From: Xenorhabdus nematophila ATCC 19061
Lineage (GTDB): Bacteria; Pseudomonadota; Gammaproteobacteria; Enterobacterales; Enterobacteriaceae
Length of the DNA: 64,000 nt
Direction of reading: 5' to 3'
NCBI RefSeq assembly: GCF_000252955.1
Contig: NC_014228.1
Coordinates: 1,017,830-1,081,829, forward strand
Below are positions 8,091 through 18,470 of this stretch, in pieces. Position 1 is the stretch's first letter, and every line of letters begins with the position of its first letter. The position numbers and the translations under genes were made by a program. Under the pieces are notes generated by a model, which was not told where the DNA came from, made no database searches, and was given only the letters and a program-made list of their open reading frames with translations.

Positions 8091-9482
8091 ATGCAACAGA
8101 AATATGCTTTTGTCATTGCAGGTACAGGTAGTGGTTGCGGAAAAACAACAGTTGCTCTGGGCATGATGAGGGCATTGATGAACCGTCAATTACGGGTGCA
8201 ACCCTTTAAGGTCGGGCCTGACTATCTGGATGGCGGTTGGCATCGAGTCGTCACTGGCGTTGCTTCGCACAATCTTGATGCTTTTATGTTGCCTGTTCCT
8301 ATTTTAAATGGCCTGTTTAACCATGCGATGGCCGACAAAGATGTTGCGGTCATTGAAGGTGTTATGGGGTTATATGATGGCTATGGTACGGACCCGAACT
8401 ATTGCAGCAGTGGGGCGATGGCAAAACAGCTGGGTTGCCCGGTCATTTTATTGGTGGATGGCAAGGCGGTTTCCACTTCCATTGCGGCAACAGTGATGGG
8501 GTTTCAGCATTTTGATCCTGCACTCAATATTGCCGGCGTGCTGATAAACCGCGTGAATCATGATAGCCATTTTCAGTTGTTGAAACAGGCGATTGAACAC
8601 TATTGCGGTATCCCCGTTTTGGGACGTATCCCTGTTATGCCGGATATTGCGCTCCCTTCCCGCCAGCTTGGGCTGATCTCTGCACAGGAACGCGATAGAA
8701 GACAGGATGAATGTTGGTCTTATTTAGCTCAGCAGATCGAAGCCTCGGTGGATGTGGATAAGTTGCTGGCCCTGACACAACTCTCTGATTTACCGGAAGG
8801 CAGTATTGATACGCTGGTTGATCCCGCTCTGGGGCAAGGACTGACGCTTGCGCTGGCAGAAGATGAAGCATTTCATTTTTATTATCCCGATAACTTACTG
8901 CTGCTGGAAAAAGCAGGTGTGACGATTAAACGTTTCAGTCCCCTGCATGATCGTCAATTGCCAGTATGTCAGATGATTTATCTGGGCGGAGGATATCCTG
9001 AACTCTATGCCCGGAAGTTATCCGCTAATCAGGCGATGCATTCCGCATTGCGGCAGGCACATCAAAAAGGCATTCCCATTTATGCGGAATGCGGGGGCCT
9101 GATGTATCTCGGAGACGCGCTGACTGATGCGCAAGGTGAGCAACATAAGATGGTGGGGTTGATCGCAGGTGAAAGCCGGATGGGAGATCGCTTGCAACGC
9201 TTTGGTTACTGTGAAGCCACCGCTATGCAGGATACCCCTTTGGTCGCGGAAGGCGAAACGCTGCGCGGGCATGAGTTCCATTACTCCGATTTTATCTCTG
9301 CTCAGTCACCCATTTTCCGCTGTGTAAAATGGCGTGATGGCGCTGCGCAAAAAGAGCACCGGCAATGCTGGCTGGGTGGTTACCAGAATGGCAACACGCT
9401 TGCGGGATATCTGCATATCCATTTTGCCCAACGTCCCGGTCTGCTTCATCGCTGGTTGACGATGGCCCGGAGGCTGTTATGA
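8091..9482 (+). CDS. cbiA: Cobyrinic acid a,c-diamide synthase CbiA
   Basis: 463 residues. Amidates the a and c carboxylates of cobyrinic acid with glutamine and ATP. An N-terminal dethiobiotin-synthetase-like ATPase carries the P-loop GTGSGCGKTT (10-19), followed by VGPDYLD. The C-terminal class I glutamine amidotransferase domain has its nucleophile in YAECGGLMYLG near residue 333. GGGGAAAG six bases before the ATG is a good ribosome site. First gene of the 21-gene cbi-cob operon, placed directly after the ERIC repeats; its stop overlaps the cbiB start (ATGA). Confidence 0.96.
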   Translation: MQQKYAFVIAGTGSGCGKTTVALGMMRALMNRQLRVQPFKVGPDYLDGGWHRVVTGVASHNLDAFMLPVPILNGLFNHAMADKDVAVIEGVMGLYDGYGTDPNYCSSGAMAKQLGCPVILLVDGKAVSTSIAATVMGFQHFDPALNIAGVLINRVNHDSHFQLLKQAIEHYCGIPVLGRIPVMPDIALPSRQLGLISAQERDRRQDECWSYLAQQIEASVDVDKLLALTQLSDLPEGSIDTLVDPALGQGLTLALAEDEAFHFYYPDNLLLLEKAGVTIKRFSPLHDRQLPVCQMIYLGGGYPELYARKLSANQAMHSALRQAHQKGIPIYAECGGLMYLGDALTDAQGEQHKMVGLIAGESRMGDRLQRFGYCEATAMQDTPLVAEGETLRGHEFHYSDFISAQSPIFRCVKWRDGAAQKEHRQCWLGGYQNGNTLAGYLHIHFAQRPGLLHRWLTMARRLL

Positions 9483-10456
9483 CGATCTTGCTGTGGTTTG
9501 CGGCGTTTCTTCTGGATATGAAGTTAGGCGATCCCGCTCATTGGCCTCACCCCGTGCGCTGGATCGGGCACCTGATTCACCAGACAGAACAGCTTATTCG
9601 CAGAATCTGCCGGACCGAAACCAGCCTGAAATGGGGCGGCGTGGTGTTATGGCTGGTGGTGGTCGGGAGCGTCTGGGCAGTGAGTTATTGGGGGCTGAAA
9701 CTGGCGTATGGCATGGCGTCCTGGAGCGGGGGGCTGGTTGAAATCTGGCTGATTTATACCGCATTGGCAGCACGTAGCCTGAGTGACGCAGCAAATGCGG
9801 TTTATCAGGCATTGCGACAAGGTGATCTGGCTGCCAGCCGTGAACAACTTGCCAAAATTGTCGGGCGGGAAACCGCTCAACTGCAAGCCCCGCAAATCAG
9901 CCGCGCTGCCATTGAAACTGTGGCAGAAAACAGTGTGGATGGTGTAATCGCTCCCTTGTTTTTCTTGCTGCTGGGTGGTGCGCCGTGTGCCATGGCCTAT
10001 AAGGCGATTAATACCCTTGATTCAATGGTGGGTTATAAAACGCCCCGCTATCGGGCGCTGGGGATGTTTTCCGCCCGCATGGATGATGTGGCGAATGGGT
10101 TACCGGCTCGCTTGGGATGGCTTCTTCTGGCGTTGGCGGCTAAATGGCAGGGGTTGGATTTTCGGCAGGCACTGCGTATTGGCTGGCGTGATCGCTATCA
10201 ACACAGTAGCCCCAATTCCGGTTGGGCGGAAGCGACTGTCGCGGGCGCATTGGGGATTCGTCTTGGCGGGCCGAGTGTCTATTTTAATCAGCGTGTTGAA
10301 AAACCCTGGATTGGCGATGCAAAACGCGAAGTGACTCCTGAAGATATCCCCTACGCTGTGCAGATGATGATAGTGGCATCCATCATGGCGCTTCTGTTGT
10401 TTGCGCTGCTGCATAGCTTATTCAGCGTGATGTTATCGCCGTCAGGCATGGTTTGA
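9479..10456 (+). CDS. cbiB: Adenosylcobinamide-phosphate synthase CbiB
   Basis: 325 residues, an inner-membrane protein with several hydrophobic segments. Joins (R)-1-amino-2-propanol phosphate (from PduX/CobD) to adenosylcobyric acid. The family motifs LGDPAHWPHPVRWIG near the N-terminus and AVENSVDG-like TVAENSVDGVIAP in the middle are present. I start at ATG 9479, overlapping the cbiA stop, with CGGAGG upstream; an in-frame extension to 9365 lies inside cbiA and is not real. Confidence 0.95.
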   Translation: MTILLWFAAFLLDMKLGDPAHWPHPVRWIGHLIHQTEQLIRRICRTETSLKWGGVVLWLVVVGSVWAVSYWGLKLAYGMASWSGGLVEIWLIYTALAARSLSDAANAVYQALRQGDLAASREQLAKIVGRETAQLQAPQISRAAIETVAENSVDGVIAPLFFLLLGGAPCAMAYKAINTLDSMVGYKTPRYRALGMFSARMDDVANGLPARLGWLLLALAAKWQGLDFRQALRIGWRDRYQHSSPNSGWAEATVAGALGIRLGGPSVYFNQRVEKPWIGDAKREVTPEDIPYAVQMMIVASIMALLLFALLHSLFSVMLSPSGMV

Positions 10457-10495
10457 GGAAAGAGTTTGAGGCGACAGTTTGAGGAGACAAATGAC

Positions 10496-11137
10496 ATGAA
10501 CAGTTACATCCAGCAACCCCAGCAAATTGAACGCAATAGCTTCGAGATTATCGGGCACCTTATCGGCGAATCACGCCCTGATTACCGATTTGTGGATGCC
10601 GATCAGGAAGCGATAATCAAACGGGTGATCCACACCACCGCTGATTTTGACTGGCTCGATATCCTCTGGTTTTCCCCTGCGGTTTTGTGCTCTGTCCGGG
10701 ACGGCATTTTGCGTGGCTGTACGCTGTATACCGATACCACCATGGCGCTGTCCGGCATCAATAAAACACGTCTGGCTCAGTATGGCTGTGAATGCCGTTG
10801 TTATGTCAGCGATCCCCGTGTTGTTGAAATGGCAAAAAATCAGCAAATCACACGTTCAATGGCCGCCGTTGATCTGGCGTTGCAAGAGGCAGGAGAAAAG
10901 ATTTTCGTCTTCGGCAATGCGCCGACCGCACTATTCCGCCTGCTTGAACACCAATCAGCCCCGATTGCGGTGATCGGTGTCCCTGTCGGGTTTGTTGGCG
11001 CGGAAGAGTCCAAAAATGCCCTTATCGATAGCGGACTGAATTGTATTGCGGCAAAGGGGCGCAAAGGAGGAAGCAATATTGCTGCCGCTATTGTCAATGC
11101 CATTCTTTATCGGATGCCTGAGGTGGGAAATGAATGA
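10496..11137 (+). CDS. cbiC: Cobalt-precorrin-8 methylmutase CbiC
   Basis: 213 residues. Moves the C11 methyl group to C12 to give cobyrinic acid. The catalytic histidine is in [13 protein letters not shown], and [11 protein letters not shown] and [14 protein letters not shown] are typical family blocks. The ATG at 10496 (MNSYIQQPQ) matches the known N-terminus and has GAGGAG upstream; a TTG at 10466 would add ten unconserved residues. Overlaps cbiD by 8 bp. Confidence 0.95.
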   Translation: MNSYIQQPQQIERNSFEIIGHLIGESRPDYRFVDADQEAIIKRVIHTTADFDWLDILWFSPAVLCSVRDGILRGCTLYTDTTMALSGINKTRLAQYGCECRCYVSDPRVVEMAKNQQITRSMAAVDLALQEAGEKIFVFGNAPTALFRLLEHQSAPIAVIGVPVGFVGAEESKNALIDSGLNCIAAKGRKGGSNIAAAIVNAILYRMPEVGNE

Positions 11138-12311
11138 ACGCAATGACAGTCTGCCCCGTGTGCCTGAAATAAATGGCTTTGAAACGGATGGCGTGGGCAC
11201 GATTTGGCATCGGGGAAAACAGTACCGTAAAGGTTATACCACCGGATCTTGCGCAACGGCCGCCGCACGGGTCGCCGCATTGATGATTTTGCGCCAGCAG
11301 ATTATTCATCAGGTTTCTATCGTGACGCCTTCCGGTGTCACACTGGCCTTGAATGTCGAACAACCTTTGATTGAAGGGCAGCAAGCAATAGCCGCGATCC
11401 GCAAAGATGGCGGTGATGATGTCGATGCAACCCACGGCATGTTGATTTTTGCCCGTGTTGTCCTGAATGACAGCGGGATCATCGTGTTGGATGGCGGAGA
11501 AGGCATTGGCAGAGTCACGCGGGTGGGAGTTGGGTTACCCATAGGTTGGGCGGCTATCAACAAAACACCCCGGCACACCATTGAAGAAACGGTGCGGGAG
11601 GTGATCGGCCCGCATCGTGGGGCGGATATTGTGATTTTTGCGCCGGAAGGCGAAGAGCGGGCGAAAAAAACTTACAACGACAGGCTGGGGATTAAGGGCG
11701 GGATCTCAGTTATTGGCACGACAGGCATCGTCACACCCATGTCGGAAGAGAGCTGGAAACGTTCGCTGGCGCTTGAGCTGGAAGCCAAGCGAGCCAGTGG
11801 GCTGGAACGCATTATTTTCGTACCGGGCAATCACGGTGAACGTTTTGTCAGTCAGCAATTGGGTATTGATGCCAATTGTGTCGTCACCATGAGCAATTTC
11901 GTCGGTTATATGCTGCAAGAAGCCGTGCGTTTGGAATTCCGTCATGTGGTGTTGGTGGGGCATGTTGGCAAGTTGGTGAAAATTGCGGCCGGTATTTTTC
12001 ATACCCACAGCCATATTGCTGATGGTCGCATGGAAACGCTGATTGCGAATTTGGCTCTGATAGGCGCGCCTTTTGAACTGATTCAAGCGGTGGATCAATG
12101 TGATACCACAGAAGCAGCCATTGAATTGATTGCCGAACAAGGCTGGCAATCGGTATTCCAACAAATAGCCGGGAAAATTTGCTGGCGTATCGATCAAATG
12201 CTGCGGTTCGCCAGTAGTAAACCTCAGTGTGATGCCATTTTGTTCTCCTTTGATAATCAGGTCTTGGGCTGCAATCGTCCTGTGAATGAGATAGTGGAGG
12301 ATTTCCGATGA
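11130..12311 (+). CDS. cbiD: Cobalt-precorrin-5B (C1)-methyltransferase CbiD
   Basis: 393 residues; the SAM-dependent C1 methylase of the anaerobic route. The signature [18 protein letters not shown] is near residues 31-48, and [11 protein letters not shown] and [18 protein letters not shown] are present further on. Start at ATG 11130 with GAGGTGGGA just upstream, overlapping the end of cbiC. An in-frame extension back to 11046 lies within cbiC. Four-base overlap with cbiE. Confidence 0.95.
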   Translation: MNERNDSLPRVPEINGFETDGVGTIWHRGKQYRKGYTTGSCATAAARVAALMILRQQIIHQVSIVTPSGVTLALNVEQPLIEGQQAIAAIRKDGGDDVDATHGMLIFARVVLNDSGIIVLDGGEGIGRVTRVGVGLPIGWAAINKTPRHTIEETVREVIGPHRGADIVIFAPEGEERAKKTYNDRLGIKGGISVIGTTGIVTPMSEESWKRSLALELEAKRASGLERIIFVPGNHGERFVSQQLGIDANCVVTMSNFVGYMLQEAVRLEFRHVVLVGHVGKLVKIAAGIFHTHSHIADGRMETLIANLALIGAPFELIQAVDQCDTTEAAIELIAEQGWQSVFQQIAGKICWRIDQMLRFASSKPQCDAILFSFDNQVLGCNRPVNEIVEDFR

Positions 12312-12937
12312 TCACCGTTGTTGGCATTGGCCCCGGAGCTGCAGCACACCAAACACTGGCTGCATTGGATGCGATAAAACAGGCGGAAATTTTGGTCGGC
12401 GGAGCACGTCATCTTGCTGAGTTCCCGCATTTCTGTGGTGAAACCCGTCGGATAAATGCCGATATGGATGGGTTAATGATGTGGCTCGAACAGAATCAAC
12501 ATCGGCAAATCGTGGTACTCGCTTCGGGTGACCCTCTCTTTTATGGCATTGGTAAACGAATTGCGGCGCATTTTGCCGAACGGCAGACTGATAAACAGAA
12601 CGTCCGCATTATTTCCGGTATCAGTGCCATCCAGTACTTATGTGCCCGTATTCTGCTGGATATGAACGACATTTATCTCACCAGCAGCCACGGGCGTAAA
12701 CCCGATTTTGACTGGCTGCTCCGGCACGAAAAAATTGCGATGGTGACAGATGACGTTATCGGTCCGTACCAGATAGCACAAGAAATTCTGGCGCACGGGC
12801 AGCCGCGTCGCATGGTGATTGGTGAAAATTTATCGCAGGAAAATGAGCGAATTGTTTGTTTAAACGCGGAGCAAATCGCCCAGCGTGGCGATATTCATTA
12901 TGACTTGAATGTGGTGGTGATCCTGAATGAAAGATGA
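12308..12937 (+). CDS. cbiE: Cobalt-precorrin-7 (C5)-methyltransferase CbiE
   Basis: 209 residues of the tetrapyrrole methylase family: [18 protein letters not shown] at the N-terminus and [14 protein letters not shown] in the SAM-binding region. Works with CbiT, the next gene, to methylate C5 and C15 (CobL in aerobic organisms is a fusion of the two). Overlaps cbiD by 4 bp and cbiT by 11 bp. Confidence 0.94.
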   Translation: MITVVGIGPGAAAHQTLAALDAIKQAEILVGGARHLAEFPHFCGETRRINADMDGLMMWLEQNQHRQIVVLASGDPLFYGIGKRIAAHFAERQTDKQNVRIISGISAIQYLCARILLDMNDIYLTSSHGRKPDFDWLLRHEKIAMVTDDVIGPYQIAQEILAHGQPRRMVIGENLSQENERIVCLNAEQIAQRGDIHYDLNVVVILNER

Positions 12938-13526
12938 ACTGTTTTTGCGTGGTCATCGCATCCCCATGACCAAAGAAGCGGTCAGGGCACTGGCGATAGA
13001 ACGTCTGGCGCTGGCAAAAGCCAGACACCTGATCGATGTCGGAGCGGGGACAGGGAGTGTCAGTATTGAAGCGGCATTGCGTTATCCCACGCTGGATGTC
13101 CTTGCCATTGAACATAAAGAGGAAGCCTTGTCTCTGATTGCTGAAAATATCCGGCATTTTGGCTGTCACACGGTTCGTATTCAGTCCGCTACGGCACCGG
13201 TGCCATTGGATAACCCTGCTGATGCCATTTTTATTGGCGGAACCGGCGGCTATCTCACTGAAATGATCGATTGGGCGTTGTCACACCTGAATCAGGGCGG
13301 GCGTTTAGTGATGACGTTTATCCTGTTGGAAAACTTCATGCAGGCATTATCACACCTGCGAGCCTGTCAGGTGGCATCACTGGATGGCCGCGAAATTCAG
13401 GTGGGAGAACTGACGGCATTAGGGCAAGGGCACTATTTCAAACCGAACAATCCGACCTATCTGATTTCCTGTCAGAAAGGTGTCGGGCAAGAAGTGCATT
13501 GGCAAGAGGAGCGGGATGATGTCTGA
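12927..13526 (+). CDS. cbiT: Cobalt-precorrin-6B (C15)-methyltransferase, decarboxylating, CbiT
   Basis: 199 residues with a Rossmann-type SAM-binding motif ([14 protein letters not shown], about 38-51). Methylates C15 and decarboxylates the C12 acetate. N-terminal [16 protein letters not shown] is typical. It starts inside the end of cbiE and ends inside the start of cbiF, so translation is probably coupled. Confidence 0.94.
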   Translation: MKDELFLRGHRIPMTKEAVRALAIERLALAKARHLIDVGAGTGSVSIEAALRYPTLDVLAIEHKEEALSLIAENIRHFGCHTVRIQSATAPVPLDNPADAIFIGGTGGYLTEMIDWALSHLNQGGRLVMTFILLENFMQALSHLRACQVASLDGREIQVGELTALGQGHYFKPNNPTYLISCQKGVGQEVHWQEERDDV

Positions 13527-14307
13527 ACATATTGATCATGCCGGTTTTGATACTGAAAAAGTCTGGTTTGTTGGTGCCGGACCCGGGGATAAAAGCCTGA
13601 TTACGTTAAAAGGTTACCAATTGTTGCAACAGGCACAACGGGTGATTTACGCGGGTTCGCTAATTAATCAGGAATTGCTGGAGTATTGCCGGCCGGAGGC
13701 GGAATGTCATGACAGCGCGGGGCTGACGCTGGCAGAAATCACGGATTTAATGGTGGAGGGTGTCAAAGCGGGCAAGTTGGTCATTCGTCTGCAAACGGGA
13801 GATTTGTCACTGTTCGGTTCTATTCGTGAACAGGCGGAAGAGCTGGCAAAGAGAGGAATTGGTTTTGTCTCTGTACCGGGCGTCAGTTCCTTTCTCGGGG
13901 CTGCTGCGCAACTGGGTGTGGAATATACCGTGCCCGAGGTGGCGCAAAGTCTGATTATTACCCGTGTCGAAGGCCGGACACCGATGCCGCCACGGGAAAC
14001 ACTGGAGGCTTTTGCCTCTCACCAAACGTCAATGGCGATCTTCCTTTCGGTACAGGATATCACGGGTGTTGTTGCCCGATTGACTGAGGGAGGCTATCCG
14101 CAGGAAACGCCGGTTGCCGTGGTGTATAAGGCCACGTGGCCGGAGAGCCAGATAGTGCGTGGCACACTGGAAACCATTGCAGAACAGGTACGCCGTGCGG
14201 GTATCCGAAAAACCGCCCTGATTTTGGTCGGTGCTTTTCTTGGGAAAGAATTTCATTATTCAAAATTGTATGACGCGGGGTTCAGCCATGAATACCGCCA
14301 CGCCTGA
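13519..14307 (+). CDS. cbiF: Cobalt-precorrin-4 (C11)-methyltransferase CbiF
   Basis: 262 residues from ATG 13519. Methylates C11. Family motifs [32 protein letters not shown] and [12 protein letters not shown] are all present. Two tandem ATGs (13516, 13519) follow AGGAG; the second has the better 7-nt spacing. An upstream GTG at 13480 lies within cbiT and is unlikely. Overlaps cbiG by 20 bp. Confidence 0.94.
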   Translation: MSEHIDHAGFDTEKVWFVGAGPGDKSLITLKGYQLLQQAQRVIYAGSLINQELLEYCRPEAECHDSAGLTLAEITDLMVEGVKAGKLVIRLQTGDLSLFGSIREQAEELAKRGIGFVSVPGVSSFLGAAAQLGVEYTVPEVAQSLIITRVEGRTPMPPRETLEAFASHQTSMAIFLSVQDITGVVARLTEGGYPQETPVAVVYKATWPESQIVRGTLETIAEQVRRAGIRKTALILVGAFLGKEFHYSKLYDAGFSHEYRHA

Positions 14308-15367
14308 AAAATCGGTACCTAAAAAAGCCTGTGCCTTATTTTGCCTGACAGCAGGCGGCATCGCGCTGGCACAACGTTTGCGGGCTTGTCTGGAGATGAC
14401 GTGTTTTACTTCACCTGAACTGGCTGAAACCGGTTTCACTGCTTTCGATGGCACTTTTGCCAATACGGTACGCAAAGCATTCCTCCAATATGAGGCGTTG
14501 ATCATGATTGGCGCAACGGGAATTGCCATTCGGGTTATTGCGCCGCTGCTCAGGGACAAAATGACTGATCCGGCCGTTGTGGTGTTGGATGAAAAAGGCC
14601 AGTTTGCTATCAGCCTGCTTTCCGGACATATGGGAGGAGCCAATGAACTGGCGCAGCAGATCGCGGATATTCTTGACAGTCAGGCGGTGATTACTACTGC
14701 AACGGATGTTAATCAACTCGCGGCGCTGGATGTGTTATCTCAACAGATTGACGGAGAAATAGAAAATTTTCGCGCCAGTACCAAAACCATTAACCAAATG
14801 CTGGTCAATGGTCGGCGGGTGGGCATTTGGTGGCATCCTGCGTTGCGTTGTGAAAAAGCGCGCTACGATACGCGCGGGTTTATTCCGGTTGACGATTTTA
14901 ATCACCTGCCTGAACTGGATGCCTTGGTTTATGTCAGTTATGAGCGGGAAGCTCTTAAGCTGGCGATCCCGGTATTCAAATTGGTTCCCCGTCGCGTTGT
15001 CGCGGGCATTGGTTGTCGGCGCGGGGTCGAAACTGAGCGGGTAGCACAGTTACTGGAACGTCATCTGGCAGAATACCGTCTTGACCCGCTGGCATTGAAA
15101 GCCATCGGGAGTGTGGAATTAAAAAAAGCAGAACCTGCACTCATTCAACTGGCGCAAAAACGCCAGATACCCTTCCAGATTTTCTCTGTAAATCAACTTG
15201 CCCAGTGTGAACAGGCATTTCCGTCTTCTGATTTTGTCCGGAAAACGGTGGGCATAGGTTGTGTCTCTCAACCCGTGGCCTGGCTGATGAGTCAGGGGCA
15301 TCTGGTTGGCCATACTCTGCGTGAGCAGGGTGTCACCATTACATTAGGAGTATTGCACCCATGTTAA
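14288..15367 (+). CDS. cbiG: Cobalt-precorrin-5A hydrolase CbiG
   Basis: 359 residues. Opens the delta-lactone of cobalt-precorrin-5A with loss of acetaldehyde, a step unique to the anaerobic pathway. Central motifs [17 protein letters not shown] and [13 protein letters not shown] are diagnostic; the C-terminal domain starts near [10 protein letters not shown]. Start at ATG 14288 within the end of cbiF; the longer frame from 14231 is internal to cbiF. Overlaps cbiH. Confidence 0.94.
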   Translation: MNTATPEKSVPKKACALFCLTAGGIALAQRLRACLEMTCFTSPELAETGFTAFDGTFANTVRKAFLQYEALIMIGATGIAIRVIAPLLRDKMTDPAVVVLDEKGQFAISLLSGHMGGANELAQQIADILDSQAVITTATDVNQLAALDVLSQQIDGEIENFRASTKTINQMLVNGRRVGIWWHPALRCEKARYDTRGFIPVDDFNHLPELDALVYVSYEREALKLAIPVFKLVPRRVVAGIGCRRGVETERVAQLLERHLAEYRLDPLALKAIGSVELKKAEPALIQLAQKRQIPFQIFSVNQLAQCEQAFPSSDFVRKTVGIGCVSQPVAWLMSQGHLVGHTLREQGVTITLGVLHPC

Positions 15368-16086
15368 CTGTCATTGGAATCGGACCGGGCAGCGAAGCCA
15401 TGATGACGCAGGAAGCGATAACTGCATTGAAAGCCGCCGACATCGTGGTGGGTTACAAAACCTATACCCATTTGGTGAAACCGTTGGTGGGCGACAAAGA
15501 AATCATCAAAACCGGCATGTGCAAAGAGATTGAGCGCTGCCAGACGGCCATTGAGCTGGCAGAACAGGGCAAAAATGTGGCAGTGGTGTGTAGCGGTGAT
15601 GCAGGTATTTATGGCATGGCGGGATTAATCCTGGAGTTGGTCAGCCAGCAAAAGCGCAATGTGGAAGTCAGGCTGGTGGCGGGTGTCACAGCCAGTACAG
15701 CTTGTGCTGCTTTGCTTGGTGCCCCCTTGATGCACGATTTTTGTCATATCAGCTTAAGCGACCTGCTCACACCGTGGGACGTGATTGAAAAGAGAGTCCG
15801 GGCAGCGGCAGAAGCGGATTTTGTGGTCTGTTTCTACAACCCCCGCAGCAGGGGACGGGAAGAACATCTGGCCCGGGCATTTTCCCTGATGGCGCCGTGG
15901 ACATCGGCAGATACCCCGGTTGGGGTCGTGAAGGCCGCAGGCCGCAAGCATGAAGATAAATGGCTGACAACCTTTGGTGCAATGGATTTTTCCCGTGTTG
16001 ATATGCGCAGTCTGGTGATTGTCGGCAATCGGTCCACCTACATACGTGATGGGCTAATGATTACCCCGCGAGGCTACAAACTATGA
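15361..16086 (+). CDS. cbiH: Cobalt-precorrin-3B C17-methyltransferase CbiH
   Basis: 241 residues; the ring-contracting C17 methylase of the anaerobic route. GIGPGSEAMMTQEA opens the protein, VVCSGDAGIYGMAG forms the SAM pocket, and FYNPRSRGR is the conserved later block. Overlaps cbiG by 7 bp and cbiJ by 4 bp. Confidence 0.95.
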   Translation: MLTVIGIGPGSEAMMTQEAITALKAADIVVGYKTYTHLVKPLVGDKEIIKTGMCKEIERCQTAIELAEQGKNVAVVCSGDAGIYGMAGLILELVSQQKRNVEVRLVAGVTASTACAALLGAPLMHDFCHISLSDLLTPWDVIEKRVRAAAEADFVVCFYNPRSRGREEHLARAFSLMAPWTSADTPVGVVKAAGRKHEDKWLTTFGAMDFSRVDMRSLVIVGNRSTYIRDGLMITPRGYKL

Positions 16087-16874
16087 AACGGTCACCTATC
16101 CACATTTTCGGCGGTACGAGTGATGCCCGCCAAATCTGCGCGATGATGGACATTGCCGGCATAGATTATTGCTTGTCGGTGGCAACACTGACCGGAGCAC
16201 AGCAGGCGAGGGAGATTGGCGGTGAAATTGTCATTGGCCGGATGGAATCAGAAGAGATGGCCAAGTACCTGCAACAGCGTGGAACAAGAGTTGTCATTGA
16301 TGCCTCTCATCCTTATGCAGAACGATTGAGCCAGAATATTGTCAGCGCCTGCCAGAAGTTAGGCATTCCTCTTATTCGTTATGTCCGTCCCAGCGATATT
16401 GATGTGGTTGAACATCCCCTGATCCATAAAGTGACAACAATAGAGCAGGCGTGTGAAGCAGCCTCTGGCTTAGGTGCAAGAATCTTGCTGACCACAGGCA
16501 GTAAACAATTGGCCGATTACTTAATGCACTTAAAAGGAAAAACAGTACTGGCACGTGTATTGCCGACCGCCGAAGTGTTGGCGATGTGTGAAGCCTGTGA
16601 TTTATCTGTCGATCAGATTTTTGCCCTGAAGGGTCCGTTCAGTGCTGATTTCAATCGGGCATTTTACCAATTTTGTCAGGCGGAGGTGGTGATCACGAAG
16701 GAATCCGGTGAGCAGGGGGGATTTAAAGAAAAAATTGAACCCTGTCTTTCCCTTGGGCTGCCCTGCATCGTGATTTGCCGCCCAAGTTATCCCTTTACCA
16801 GTGAAGGGATAACGCAGGTCAATGGATTGGAAGAGATGGAACGTTTTTTAACCCGAAAAACGTGGCAAGGATAA
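16083..16874 (+). CDS. cbiJ: Cobalt-precorrin-6A reductase CbiJ
   Basis: 263 residues. Reduces the corrin ring with NAD(P)H. The FGGTSDARQICAMM start, VIDASHPYAERLSQNI block and GPFSADFNRAF segment are typical of CbiJ/CobK. The ATGA overlap with cbiH supports the start. A 58-bp gap follows before cbiK, one of the few real gaps in the operon. Confidence 0.94.
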   Translation: MKRSPIHIFGGTSDARQICAMMDIAGIDYCLSVATLTGAQQAREIGGEIVIGRMESEEMAKYLQQRGTRVVIDASHPYAERLSQNIVSACQKLGIPLIRYVRPSDIDVVEHPLIHKVTTIEQACEAASGLGARILLTTGSKQLADYLMHLKGKTVLARVLPTAEVLAMCEACDLSVDQIFALKGPFSADFNRAFYQFCQAEVVITKESGEQGGFKEKIEPCLSLGLPCIVICRPSYPFTSEGITQVNGLEEMERFLTRKTWQG

Positions 16875-16932
16875 GTGAGCAAAAATAAATCGGCGGATTT
16901 TTCAATACAGGTAACCAATAAGGAAGGGCGAA

Positions 16933-17724
16933 ATGAAAAAAGCATTATTGGTGATAAGTTTCGGGACCAGTTACCCGGAAACGCGACGAAATAATATTGA
17001 AGCCTGTGAGCAACAATTAGCGTCAGTTTTTCCGGACAGAGAACTCTTTCGGGCATTTACCTCCGGCATGATCATCCGCAAATTACGCCAGCGCGATGGT
17101 ATCCATGTTGACACTCCCCACGAGGCGTTAACCAGACTGCATCACGCCGGTTATCACGACGTTGCTGTGCAATGCCTGCATATCATCAAAGGCGATGAAT
17201 ATGAAAAGGTGTTGGATGAAGTAGAGAAATTCCGCCCCTGTTTTAAACGGCTGGTTCTGGGAGAACCGCTGCTCAGTCAGTTTGATGACTATGTGCAATT
17301 GATGCGGGCACTGCGCCACCAGCTTCCCCGTTTGGCGGAGAATGAATGTGTCGTCTTTATGGGGCATGGAACAACGCATCATGCTTTTTCTGCTTACGCC
17401 TGTCTGGATCACCTGATGAGCCATTATTACTTTCCGGCGCGGGTGGGGGCGGTGGAAAGCTATCCTGAGCTTCCTTTGCTTATCAAAGGATTAAAAGAAA
17501 AAGGTATTCGCAAGGTTCATCTGATGCCATTGATGCTGGTGGCAGGGGATCATGCCATTAATGATATGGCTTCCAATGAAAAAGGCTCCTGGAAATACCA
17601 ACTGGAGAAAGCGGGCATAACCGCTATCCCTTGGTTGCAGGGATTGGGCGAAAACTCAATGATCCGGCAGATGTTTGTGGATCACCTGACCCAAGCACTG
17701 GGTAACGAGGAGAAAGTCTGGTGA
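16933..17724 (+). CDS. cbiK: Sirohydrochlorin cobaltochelatase CbiK
   Basis: 263 residues. Inserts Co2+ into sirohydrochlorin, which makes this the early-cobalt pathway. Metal-handling histidines are in MGHGTTHHAF (about 144-149) and in LVAGDHAINDM (about 207), as in Salmonella CbiK. The N-terminal VISFGTSYPETRRNNIEACE block is typical. GGAAGGG lies before the ATG. It needs sirohydrochlorin, so a precorrin-2 dehydrogenase must be encoded outside this window. Confidence 0.95.
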   Translation: MKKALLVISFGTSYPETRRNNIEACEQQLASVFPDRELFRAFTSGMIIRKLRQRDGIHVDTPHEALTRLHHAGYHDVAVQCLHIIKGDEYEKVLDEVEKFRPCFKRLVLGEPLLSQFDDYVQLMRALRHQLPRLAENECVVFMGHGTTHHAFSAYACLDHLMSHYYFPARVGAVESYPELPLLIKGLKEKGIRKVHLMPLMLVAGDHAINDMASNEKGSWKYQLEKAGITAIPWLQGLGENSMIRQMFVDHLTQALGNEEKVW

Positions 17725-18467
17725 AGAGAGAAATGAAGGACGGAAAACTGTATGTCATGGGTGTTGGTCCCGGTGCCAGTGACCTGATTACCGTGCGGGC
17801 AGCCCGCATTCTTGCTCAACTTGACGTGATTTATACCCCGACGGGGAAAAAAGGCAGTCAAAGTCTCGCGCATTCCATCATCGCAGAATATCTTTCGCCA
17901 AAAACGGAAGTCTGTACTTACCATTTTTTAATGAAAGCGGATAGGGCGGCAAAAGAAGTTGTGTGGGATGAAGTGGCTCAACGATTGAAAGAGGACGTTG
18001 CCAACGGCAGGAAAGTCGGTTTTATCACATTGGGTGATCCCATGCTGTTCAGTACGTGGGTTTTTCTTCTGGAGCGCATGGTATCAGAACAAACAACAAT
18101 TCCTCGGTGGCTGGAAATTGTTCCGGGGATTACCTCATTTTCCGCGATTGCCGCCGTCAGTGGTATGCCATTGGCGATGGAAAACCAAACGTTGGCCATT
18201 ATCGCCTGTACAGCACCGGAAGCCGTTTTAGAACAGGCGCTGATTCAGCATGATTGTCTTGTTCTGATGAAAGTCTATTCACGTTTTGCCCGGATACGGG
18301 ACATTCTGCATCGCCACAATTTACTGAAACATGCCCTGATGATGGCGGATGCGACTTTGCCGACAGAACAGTGCTGGCGAGATCTTGCCACGCTGTCCCC
18401 TGATGAGCAGGAACTATCCTATTTTTCAACGATTTTGATTAATAAAAACTGGCAATTATCGAGGTGA
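17721..18467 (+). CDS. cbiL: Cobalt-precorrin-2 C20-methyltransferase CbiL
   Basis: 248 residues from a GTG that overlaps the cbiK stop (GTGA) and has AGGAG eight bases upstream; ATG 17733 is an alternative. SAM-binding motifs VGPGASDLITVRAARIL and GFITLGDPMLFSTW are present, followed by VPGITSFSAIAA. Methylates C20 after cobalt insertion. Confidence 0.94.
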   Translation: MKREMKDGKLYVMGVGPGASDLITVRAARILAQLDVIYTPTGKKGSQSLAHSIIAEYLSPKTEVCTYHFLMKADRAAKEVVWDEVAQRLKEDVANGRKVGFITLGDPMLFSTWVFLLERMVSEQTTIPRWLEIVPGITSFSAIAAVSGMPLAMENQTLAIIACTAPEAVLEQALIQHDCLVLMKVYSRFARIRDILHRHNLLKHALMMADATLPTEQCWRDLATLSPDEQELSYFSTILINKNWQLSR

Positions 18468-18470
18468 GTT

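Noticed and set aside
13480..13515. GTG 13480 as start of cbiF
   Set aside because: It lies within cbiT, lacks a good ribosome site, and adds residues that do not belong to the family; the ATGs at 13516/13519 follow AGGAG.
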